A stretch of DNA of 64,000 bases. Origin: Saccharomyces mikatae IFO 1815 (Eukaryota; Ascomycota; Saccharomycetes; Saccharomycetales; Saccharomycetaceae). The stretch covers positions 372,001 to 436,000 of the forward strand of contig NC_079264.1 in NCBI RefSeq assembly GCF_947241705.1. Reading direction: 5' to 3'. The notes under the pieces were generated by a model. That model was not told where the DNA came from and did not search any database. It saw only the letters and a program-made list of their open reading frames with translations. Below are positions 30,378 through 38,869 of this stretch, one piece after another (within the stretch, counting starts at the first letter, position 1; each line of letters starts with the position of its first letter). The translations under genes were made by a program, and so were the position numbers.

Positions 30378-33300
30378 GAAAATGAAACCATTGAATGTGC
30401 GTGGAAGAGTTGTTGAATGGTCGGTGCTTTTTTTTAAAAATTGAGAAGAAGATTCACGGAATGAGTGGAATGCCCTGCTCTTGAACCTTGCCTTGCAGGG
30501 TCATCGCTATGTTTGTGTCGTCAGGATCTACCCCAGAGGATAAGGGTGTCAAGACACAATACCCCATTCAAATGCGTCGTTGATGTGGTCGTCGGCATAA
30601 GCATCAAGCGCTACTTCCGATATGATGGCACGACTGGTCTGCTGTTGAAGTAGTGGATGCTAAAATTTGACGATGCCGCTCTTATATGTAATACACACTT
30701 CCCCATATGTTGAATATTTACTAAATAGCTGCTACATAAGAACAGTCGGATGCTACAGTCCATGCCCAAACGCAAATACGTATCGGTCACTCTTCTTTTT
30801 GAATGCTACAATGAAGTTCAAACTTTGCACACGAGGTATACTCAGACAGAGGGTGTGCTTTACCTGATGGTTAACATCAATCTAGATCGGGAGAGACGGA
30901 AAAGAAGTTTTAGTGATAGTACAACAATTGAAAACGAGTCTCAAAACAGTAACAAATGTCAGTGACTCTAGAGATCGCAAGAAAATCCTGTGGAACAGCT
31001 AGGAATATTGATGCATGGCTCGTGAACGCACAGCGACGCACCTCTAAACTCATTGCTGTGTTTAACTGAAAGTTTCTTCGCTATACGCATAAAATCGACA
31101 GCATGGTGATCATTTTATTTAAACGCCTACCACTTCTTGTGTGTGAGCTTGGTTTTGGTTAGTCAAGTTTCAAGTTGGAACAATCCCACCAACAGAAAAA
31201 AGTAAGCATACTAGCAGGACTAATTCTTGTTCAATCAGGCTTCGATTCGAATGCGACACATTAGAAATAGAATAGAGACTCGCGTTTGAAAAATATACTA
31301 AACCGCGAAACTTCACACTCCTGTAATGGTTTTCTTGAAGCAGCGTTGGAACAAAAGCAGTCACTTACGTATTTCTTAGTGTTACGACTATAACATAAAT
31401 GTGGCAGACAACTCGTGGATCTTTGTAAGTAGCAGGCCTCTTTGAATCTTGTGCGGAGAAGAAATGACAAGAAATGAGGTAGAAATACATTATGGATGCA
31501 ATAAATTCAAGCCTTTGAAAAGGAAATATGTTCGACAAGGGCGTCAGAGATCTCAAATGACAGCCTGGTGTCACCACGAGATCCCGCCAGTTTTTTGCTC
31601 ACGCCTCTCCTGATTGCTACCTTCAGGGCTGACCTCTCCTAAGAAAAACGCGGACATTTCTTTTTGTATTGTTGCATCTTCTATTGTTATTTCGTGCCGA
31701 CTTTTTACCATCGTACCCGGCGAGATTTTTCCTCTACCCAGAAACCTCGTGTAACACGTAGGATAAGGTCCACTAACGATGTCATGCAGATATCCAAGCT
31801 TTTACCACGTCGATATGGCAAGATATCTCGCACGCTTACGAAAAAATTTTTAGCACAACAGGCACCATCGCTCTTTATCGAGAGTGAAAACAAGCTGTTG
31901 AGGGATATTACCTTCTTCGCGCCGTTTTACTTCATATTATACAGATGACCTTTAGAAAGATTATTCATTAGCTCCAAAGGAATTTGACAACTTGGAGCCT
32001 ACGGACATAATTGAAAGTGAGCCTTTTGGATGAAGATTGGAAGAAGAAAACAGCACAAATACTTTTTATGCATCGCGAAAAGGTCCTTGTCCTTTAGTTT
32101 AAGATTGTGGGAGTTTGAAGTCATCTGCTGACTATTGATAATTCTTTAGTCATATTTAAGGCTAGGGGACATTTAGTGAGAAGAAAAACCTTAACAAGGA
32201 AATCTTCCCACATATGAAAAATCCCGCTCCCTTTGCGTCACACTGAAAACTTAACGGCGAGACTCACCTGAATAATTTTTGTTGCACTTGAACGAATGTT
32301 AATGTAAAATCATCTTTACCAGCTGGATTTTCCTTTTCCATTTTTGGTCATGTCTTCTTGTTTTGGGTTGCGAATTGTCGATAAGCGCTCACAAAAACGC
32401 GCTCTTTATCTCCTGCCTGAACTCTTCCACTATTCTATACTTGTGAACAGCTTCGGTAAGGCTTCCACATAGACGGACGCTGTCAAAACGGGCAACAGAA
32501 ACTCAGTGCTTCCATAATTCCAGTTGATATGCGCCGTTAAAAAATCGGAAATTTTCGCTTCATTGCGTTTCACCAAATATGTTTCTTCAGTAGTCTCTTT
32601 TGGTTCTTGGCATAATTTTTTGGGTCCACAATATATAACGATGATGGAGTCCAATTGCCAGGCCTTTAATCTTGATACATCTTGTCAGTTCAACGTGGAA
32701 AGTTATCGTCACTTTTCCAATCATTATAATTATAAGAGAAAAAAACTCGTCAATGAAGTGCGGGCAGCGTCACCTTCTCAAGTTCTGGCAAAAGGGCCCT
32801 AAAATCATTGTTAGATAAGACTACAGGAAAATCGATGAATCTGACCCGATAGAACGGTATAAAGATCCAATTTCGGAAACCAGGGACATTCCATTTTTAC
32901 TTTCTTTTTTTATGTGCATGTCCTTACAAACATTGCCTTATAATCTTATTTTACATAAGAGTTTAAACTTATTATCGTCCCATCAATAAAGTATAATGGT
33001 CAAGAAAACGTGGTCTTGCAGCCGGATCATGAAGATCAACGTTAACATAGCGTTAGAATGACCTGACTCAGAGAGCTTCGACCAATTACAGTTGCCTCCG
33101 ATAACTTACTGTCATTATTGAAGTAGGGGTAGAAAATTACAAGGGTGCTGAACATTTGAAATCCAACCACCATATTGTAAATGTCAACTGCGAAGAACTC
33201 TGTGACGCTAGAAGGGGAAATGGTGAGTTCCTTGCTTCCTATGTATCTTTAATTTATCTAGATATCTTTACATAAGCAAAATACGCCGGGGTAGCGCACG

Positions 33301-34450
33301 CGGGGAAGAAAGGCCGGTTCTTTCCTTATCTGGTCTTGCCGCACGGATCTTTTCTCCAACGTCAAAAAGAACCTTTTTTAAATTCTTTTCGAATACCGTT
33401 CCAAAAGCACTAAAATTTATAGACCGAAGAAATTGTCCTCAGAACAAAATAAGAAGGCCCCTTTTCTCACGGAAGCTTTTCAGTAAAAATAGGCAACATA
33501 GCTTTTCTCCCGGGTTTTCTAAGCGGGAACAATTACCCCTAAAATGAGGACCAATCGTGGAAATCTACATCATCTTAAGCATTGTTGACGAGGTAACACG
33601 TCAAATTTTTAACTTTTGGAATTTTCTTTTCTTCTTGAAGTTAGCTCGGCTCGCCCAACCTATGGGAGCCTGGATGCTCTGAATAGGAAAAAAAGAAAGA
33701 GACGTCATTTAAAAAGTTTAATTAAAGATGGTGAATCTTAAATGAAAGACAGCATGGTGGGCAGATGACACTCGCGGACTTGTCATCAACTCTATTTAGA
33801 CTAAGTTATATAACTTCTAGGCACTTTAAAGTTTACGTGGGGGTAGGTGAATAATGAAAGCACCACTTCCACAGTTTCCGATAGAAGAAAGGAATATTCT
33901 TTAGCCAAACAGTAAACGTGCCTATAAGGAGCCTCTTATCCACCCACAAAGGCTAGGCTCGTATTACTAATTGTGTCAACTCAATATCAGATTTTCCATT
34001 CTTTTGGAAAATGTAAGGTTGTTAAGTGTTTTTTAAGATCGAAGAAAACTTTTTTGCTCAAGCCGCCTGCGGGATGATTTGCCATCGCTTACCAAGACTT
34101 TTTAGACAAACGAATGATGCAGGCGCTTGGCGAAAAAAGAAAGAAAACTTAGGTGGTGCGACGATAATAGCTGAAATATCCGGAATTTGTTCTTGATAAG
34201 CCACGGAACAATGAGCCACCGAATAGGTAAAAGAAAAAAATGGAGGGAAAATAGTAAAAACAAAGTAAAAAAGAGCAAAGTGAAATTATTGAAGAACTAA
34301 TAATATGTAAATGAATATATAATATTCTACGGGGTTAATTTCTTTCTACCTTAAATAATTAAGGCAAAGAAAACAGAAAGATGGAAAGTAAAAATGGGGG
34401 TATCGAAATGAAATTAAATCATGAGAAACGAACTTGATGGAATTGTATCA
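30378..34450. other. Long gene-poor stretch between YAP5 and FLO11
   Basis: 4,073 bp with no recognisable intact gene. In S. cerevisiae the same interval is also about 4 kb and largely empty. The open frames present are all under 100 codons and unlike known proteins. One stretch near 30454-30710 on the minus strand reads like the end of a decayed gene (listed separately). A plus-strand frame of 66 codons from the ATG at 30762 to 30965 (MPKRKYVSVTLL...) and a minus-strand open frame at 32430-32654 also look somewhat protein-like, but I do not recognise them. No tRNA, LTR or tandem repeat was spotted. Confidence 0.6.
30454..30567 (-). pseudogene. Possible 3' relic of an unrecognised gene
   Basis: A minus-strand open piece of 37 codons ends in the peptide DTNIAMTLQGKVQEQGIPLI plus P and stop. 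An overlapping minus-strand frame just upstream (30549 to about 30640) contains SEVALDAYADDHINDAFEWG. Both have protein-like composition, unlike random A/T-rich DNA, but lie in different frames and are not continuous. This suggests the tail of a gene that has decayed. I do not recognise the family. It could also be chance coding in a locally G+C-rich patch. Confidence 0.35.
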
Positions 34451-37400
34451 TTAAACTACAATTGGAAGAGCCACTAGTAGCCACATAAAGTTTCCGAGAA
34501 CCTTGATATTTGCAGCGCCTTGGTAAGCACTTGAAACAGAAGGAACAGAGTATGTAGCCACTGCAGAACCAGAAGCAGATTGAATTGGTCCGGTTAGAGA
34601 TGGGGAAGTGATAACTGGAGCAACACCGGATGCAGAAGCTGTTGCAGCAGCTTCAGATGTCACACCTGTCTTGATTGAACCTGGGTTAGTTGCAGTGGCA
34701 ACAGTTTCATAATTCTTGGCACCATTTGAACCCGTAGCTGGAGCAGTTCCAGGAGTCAAAGTGGTTATGTAAGTAGTAGGGATGGACTTGGTTGTGTAAC
34801 CGGTTGTTGTTACACCAGCGGAGTTAGTACCCGTAGAGGACTCGGTGGTGACAATGGTGGTAGGAATAGCAGTAGTAACAGGAGCGGTAGCTGTAGAAGC
34901 AGCGTTTTCGCCTGCACTTGCTGAGCTTACGATAGTCTTGGTATAGCATACTGAAGTAGCTTCACCGGCAGCGTTTGTGCTAGCAGAACATTCGGTGGTG
35001 GTTATTGTAGTTGGAGCAGGCCCAGTGATAGGAGTTACTGGTGTACTTGGAGCCAAAGTGGTTATGTAAGTGGTTGGGATGGACTTGGTTGCGTAACCGG
35101 TTGTTGTTTCACCAGCAGAGTTAGTTCCTGTAGAGGACTCGGTGGTAACAATGGTAGTTGTGATAGCAGAGGTAACAGGAGTAGTAGCTGGAGAAGCAGT
35201 GTTTTCAATAGTACCGGTTGAACATGGAACAGTAGTTGTTATAGTCTTAGGGGAGCATCCAGAGGTAGTTTCACCGGCGGAGTTTGTGCCGGTTGAACAA
35301 ACAGTAGTAGTGATAGTGGTTGGAGTGAAGTTGGTAACAGTAGTAACTGATGGCGTTGGGATAATTGTTGTTAAGTAAGTAGTTGGGATGTTTTTGGTAA
35401 CAAATCCAGTTGTAATTTCACCACCGGACTTTGTACCAGTGGAATATTCAGTGGTTACAACAGTAGTTGAGATAACCGTAGTCACAGGAGTTCCTGTAGT
35501 AGTTTCCGGAGCAGTTTTGCTTGAACCAGTCGAACATGGAACAGTAGTTGTTATAGTCTTAGGGGAGCATCCAGAGGTAGTTTCACCGGCGGAGTTTGTG
35601 CCGGTTGAACAAACAGTAGTTGTGATTGTGGTTGTTGATGGCGTTGTAACAGAGGTAACTGTGGTAGTTATAGTCTTAGGGGAGCATCCAGAGGTAGTCT
35701 CACCGGCGGAGTTTGTGCCGGTTGAACAAACAGTGGTAGTGATAGTTGTTGTCGATGGTGTTGTAACAGAAGTAACTGTTGTAGTTGGAATAACTGTAGT
35801 ATCGGTTATAGTTGAAGAAACAGTGGTTTCACTTCTGCTACCAGGATGTTGAGATGAAAATGATGAAAGGGTGGTGGTTGTACCGGTAGTAGAGCTTTTG
35901 CTACCTGGAGTAGATGGAGTTGGAGCTGGAGCGGAAGAAGTGATGTTACTAGAACTAGATGGAGTTGGAGCTGGGGTAGAAGAGCTTTCAGTAGTAGAGC
36001 TGGATGGAGTTGGAGCTGGGGTAGAAGAGCTTTCAGTAGTGGAGCTGGATGGAGTTGGAGCTGGGGTAGAAGAGCTTTCAGTGGTAGAGCTGGATGGAGT
36101 TGGAGCTGGAGTAGAAGAGCTTTCAGTAGTAGAGCTGGTTACTGGAGTAGAAGAACTCTCAGTAGTGGAGCTGGATGGAGTTGGAGCTGGGGTAGAAGAG
36201 CTTTCAGTGGTAGAGCTGGTTACTGGAGTAGAAGAGCTTTCGGTGGTAGAGCTGGTTACTGGAGTAGAAGAACTCTCAGTAGTAGAGCTGGATGGAGTTG
36301 GAGCTGGGGTAGAAGAGCTTTCAGTGGTAGAGCTGGATGGAGTTGGAGCTGGGGTAGAAGAGCTTTCAGTAGTAGAGCTGGATGGAGTTGGAGCTGGGGT
36401 AGAAGAGCTTTCAGTGGTAGAGCTGGTTACTGGAGTAGAAGAACTCTCAGTAGTGGAGCTGGATGGAGTTGGAGCTGGGGTAGAAGAGCTTTCAGTGGTA
36501 GAGCTGGTTACTGGAGTAGAAGAGCTTTCAGTAGTAGAGCTGGTTACTGGAGTAGAAGAACTCTCAGTAGTGGAGCTGGATGGAGTTGGAGCTGGAGTAG
36601 AAGAGCTTTCAGTAGTGGAGCTGGTTACTGGAGTAGAAGAACTTTCGGTGGTAGAGCTGGTTACTGGAGTAGAAGAACTCTCAGTAGTGGAGCTGGATGG
36701 AGTTGGAGCTGGGGTAGAAGAGCTTTCAGTAGTGGAGCTGGATGGAGTTGGAGCTGGAGTAGAAGAACTCTCAGTAGTGGAGCTGGATGGAGTTGGAGCT
36801 GGAGTAGAAGAGCTTTCAGTAGTAGAGCTGGTTACTGGAGTAGAAGAACTCTCAGTAGTGGAGCTGGATGGAGTTGGAGCTGGGGTAGAAGAGCTTTCAG
36901 TGGTAGAGCTGGTTACTGGAGTAGAAGAGCTTTCAGTAGTAGAGCTGGTTACTGGAGTAGAAGAACTCTCAGTAGTGGAGCTGGATGGAGTTGGAGCTGG
37001 AGTAGAAGAGCTTTCAGTAGTAGAGCTGGTTACTGGAGTAGAAGAACTCTCAGTAGTGGAGCTGGATGGAGTTGGAGCTGGGGTAGAAGAGCTTTCAGTG
37101 GTAGAGCTGGTTACTGGAGTAGAAGAGCTTTCAGTAGTAGAGCTGGTTACTGGAGTAGAAGAACTCTCAGTAGTGGAGCTGGATGGAGTTGGAGCTGGAG
37201 TAGAAGAGCTTTCAGTAGTGGAGCTGGTTACTGGAGTAGAAGAACTCTCAGTAGTGGAGCTGGATGGAGTTGGAGCCGGAGTAGAGCTGGAAGGAATTTT
37301 ACTTGATGATTTACCGCAGTTTTCACTACAATCTTTGTTCCAATAGAAACCGGGGAAATCTGTTTGAGAGTGGCCTTGGTTGTCATAGTTGTTACAACCA

Positions 37401-38869
37401 GTAGACAAATCAAAAGATGTGGTACCCCATTTCCAACTACTTGCGTATTGAGCGGCACTACCTTGCAAGTATTCGAATTGAATTTGGAAGTTAGGCATCC
37501 ATACTTGACAACTGTCGACATCCTGAGTAGCGTAAACTTCGAAGGTAGCAGTAAAGTCAGTTGGATTGTCAATCAAATAGGTATTTTCATTGTGACCGTA
37601 CAGCTGGACGGTTCCTTTTGGACCGTTGACACCAATTACTTTCAAAGACCATAGATATTTCAAGTCAATGTTTTCTTTACCTTTAACATGAATCTGAATT
37701 TGGTATGTGTTGTCACGAACCCAAGAAACAGAAGTCACATCCAAAGTATATTGCATGATATTTTGTTGGTTCATGTGCCAGTTGAAATCTAAACTGGGAC
37801 AACCGTTAACAACAGTGGTACAGGTTGGTCCAGAAGGTACTGGAGTTGGTGTATTTGGAGTAGTTGGTGTTGTAGTAGAACTTTCGGTAATAGAGCTGGT
37901 TACTGGAGTAGAAGAACTTTCAGTAGAAGAGCTGGATGAAGTTTGTGCTGGAGTAGAAGAGCTTTCAGTAGTAGAGCTGGATGGGGTTGGAGCTGGGGTA
38001 GAAGAGCTTTCAGTAGTAGAGCTGGATGGGGTTGGAGCTGGAGTAGAAGAGCTTTCAGTGGTAGAGCTGGTTACTGGAGTAGAAGAACTCTCAGTACACG
38101 TCTTAGACTTGGTGGGTTTCTTCTTGGTACAGGTAGTCTTCTTCTTAGTGCAGGTAGTTTTCTGAGAGGAAGATTCTGATGTAGTGGTGGTTGGTGTAAC
38201 GGGAGCGGTGGTTGATGTAGATGTTTCTTTAGTGGTAGATGCTTTTGAACCACCGCAGTTATTGTCACAATCTATGTTCCAATAGAAACCGGGGAAATCT
38301 GTTTGAGAGTGGCCTTGGTTGTCATAGTTGTTACAACCAGTAGACAAATCAAAAGATGTGGTACCCCATTTCCAACTACTTGCGTATTGAGCGGCACTAC
38401 CTTGCAAGTATTCGAATTGAATTTGGAAGTTAGGCATCCATACTTGACAACTGTCGACATCCTGAGTAGCGTAAACTTCGAAGGTAGCAGTAAAGTCAGT
38501 TGGATTGTCAATCAAATAGGTATTTTCATTGTGACCGTACAGCTGGACGGTTCCTTTTGGACCGTTGACACCAATTACTTTCAAAGACCATAGATATTTC
38601 AAGTCAATGTTTTCTTTACCTTTAACATGAATCTGAATTTGGTATGTGTTGTCACGAACCCAAGAAACAGAAGTCACATCCAAAGTATATTGCATGATAT
38701 TTTGTTGGTTCATGTGCCAGTTGAAATCTAAACTGGGACAGCCATTAACGATAGAATTACAACTAGTTCCCCCGGAGGATCCCCTTGGGACTAGTTCAGT
38801 TGGATAACCCAAAGCTGAGCTAAACAGTAGTGAAAGAACCAAATAAGCGAGTAGAAATGGTCTTTGCAT
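34451..38869 (-). CDS. FLO11: Flo11 cell-wall adhesin with a duplicated adhesion domain
   Basis: 1472 residues. A signal peptide covers about residues 1-21 (MQRPFLLAYLVLSLLFSSAL). The Flo11 adhesion domain (fibronectin-III-like, with aromatic bands for homotypic cell-cell binding) occurs twice: about residues 31-206 and again about 345-520. Each copy holds the NGCPSLDFNWHM start and the DFPGFYWN end. Between them is a Ser/Thr linker with Lys/Cys repeats (TCTKKK). After the second copy come about 33 Ser/Thr/Pro units of 15 or 12 residues, then Thr-rich repeats (CSTGTNSAGETTSG), and a hydrophobic tail after GAANIKVLG that fits a GPI signal. The protein drives flocculation, biofilm, invasive and pseudohyphal growth at the cell wall. 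S. cerevisiae Flo11 (1367 aa in S288C) has one adhesion domain, so the duplication is unusual. Confidence 0.96.
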   Translation of the reverse strand: MQRPFLLAYLVLSLLFSSALGYPTELVPRGSSGGTSCNSIVNGCPSLDFNWHMNQQNIMQYTLDVTSVSWVRDNTYQIQIHVKGKENIDLKYLWSLKVIGVNGPKGTVQLYGHNENTYLIDNPTDFTATFEVYATQDVDSCQVWMPNFQIQFEYLQGSAAQYASSWKWGTTSFDLSTGCNNYDNQGHSQTDFPGFYWNIDCDNNCGGSKASTTKETSTSTTAPVTPTTTTSESSSQKTTCTKKKTTCTKKKPTKSKTCTESSSTPVTSSTTESSSTPAPTPSSSTTESSSTPAPTPSSSTTESSSTPAQTSSSSSTESSSTPVTSSITESSTTTPTTPNTPTPVPSGPTCTTVVNGCPSLDFNWHMNQQNIMQYTLDVTSVSWVRDNTYQIQIHVKGKENIDLKYLWSLKVIGVNGPKGTVQLYGHNENTYLIDNPTDFTATFEVYATQDVDSCQVWMPNFQIQFEYLQGSAAQYASSWKWGTTSFDLSTGCNNYDNQGHSQTDFPGFYWNKDCSENCGKSSSKIPSSSTPAPTPSSSTTESSSTPVTSSTTESSSTPAPTPSSSTTESSSTPVTSSTTESSSTPVTSSTTESSSTPAPTPSSSTTESSSTPVTSSTTESSSTPAPTPSSSTTESSSTPVTSSTTESSSTPVTSSTTESSSTPAPTPSSSTTESSSTPVTSSTTESSSTPAPTPSSSTTESSSTPAPTPSSSTTESSSTPAPTPSSSTTESSSTPVTSSTTESSSTPVTSSTTESSSTPAPTPSSSTTESSSTPVTSSTTESSSTPVTSSTTESSSTPAPTPSSSTTESSSTPVTSSTTESSSTPAPTPSSSTTESSSTPAPTPSSSTTESSSTPAPTPSSSTTESSSTPVTSSTTESSSTPVTSSTTESSSTPAPTPSSSTTESSSTPVTSSTTESSSTPAPTPSSSTTESSSTPAPTPSSSTTESSSTPAPTPSSSTTESSSTPAPTPSSSSNITSSAPAPTPSTPGSKSSTTGTTTTLSSFSSQHPGSRSETTVSSTITDTTVIPTTTVTSVTTPSTTTITTTVCSTGTNSAGETTSGCSPKTITTTVTSVTTPSTTTITTTVCSTGTNSAGETTSGCSPKTITTTVPCSTGSSKTAPETTTGTPVTTVISTTVVTTEYSTGTKSGGEITTGFVTKNIPTTYLTTIIPTPSVTTVTNFTPTTITTTVCSTGTNSAGETTSGCSPKTITTTVPCSTGTIENTASPATTPVTSAITTTIVTTESSTGTNSAGETTTGYATKSIPTTYITTLAPSTPVTPITGPAPTTITTTECSASTNAAGEATSVCYTKTIVSSASAGENAASTATAPVTTAIPTTIVTTESSTGTNSAGVTTTGYTTKSIPTTYITTLTPGTAPATGSNGAKNYETVATATNPGSIKTGVTSEAAATASASGVAPVITSPSLTGPIQSASGSAVATYSVPSVSSAYQGAANIKVLGNFMWLLVALPIVV
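35219..35745 (-). repeat. Threonine-rich repeats of FLO11
   Basis: A near-identical block of about 80 bp, coding around CSTGTNSAGETTSGCSPKTI, occurs three times at roughly 35230-35310, 35531-35611 and 35650-35735. More distant relatives continue towards 34800. They form the stalk close to the membrane-proximal end of the protein. Confidence 0.85.
35950..37290 (-). repeat. FLO11 Ser/Thr/Pro tandem array (45- and 36-bp units)
   Basis: About 33 tandem units of two kinds alternate: a 15-residue unit SSSTPAPTPSSSTTE (18 copies, called A) and a 12-residue unit SSSTPVTSSTTE (15 copies, called V). In protein order they read AVAVV AVAVV AVAAAVV AVV AVAAAVV AVAAAA. Unit lengths are multiples of three, so gain or loss of units keeps the frame. 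A few single-base variants distinguish units, for example AGTAGTGG versus AGTAGTAG. Confidence 0.92.
37336..37801 (-). repeat. Second copy of the FLO11 adhesion-domain core
   Basis: 466 bp identical base for base, by eye, to 38275-38740. The offset is 939 bp (313 codons). Codes for residues about 357-512. Confidence 0.93.
38275..38740 (-). repeat. First copy of the FLO11 adhesion-domain core
   Basis: Partner of the block at 37336-37801. Codes for residues about 44-199. Just outside the block the two copies differ, for example SCNSIVNGC versus TCTTVVNGC before it, and YWNIDCDNNCGG versus YWNKDCSENCGK after it. Confidence 0.93.

Noticed and set aside
35871-37346. A plus-strand open frame of 491 codons antisense to FLO11
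   Set aside because: Repeat units of 45 and 36 bp are multiples of three, so any frame without a stop in one unit stays open across the array. The translation is only a monotonous Val/Glu/Leu-rich repeat with no domain.
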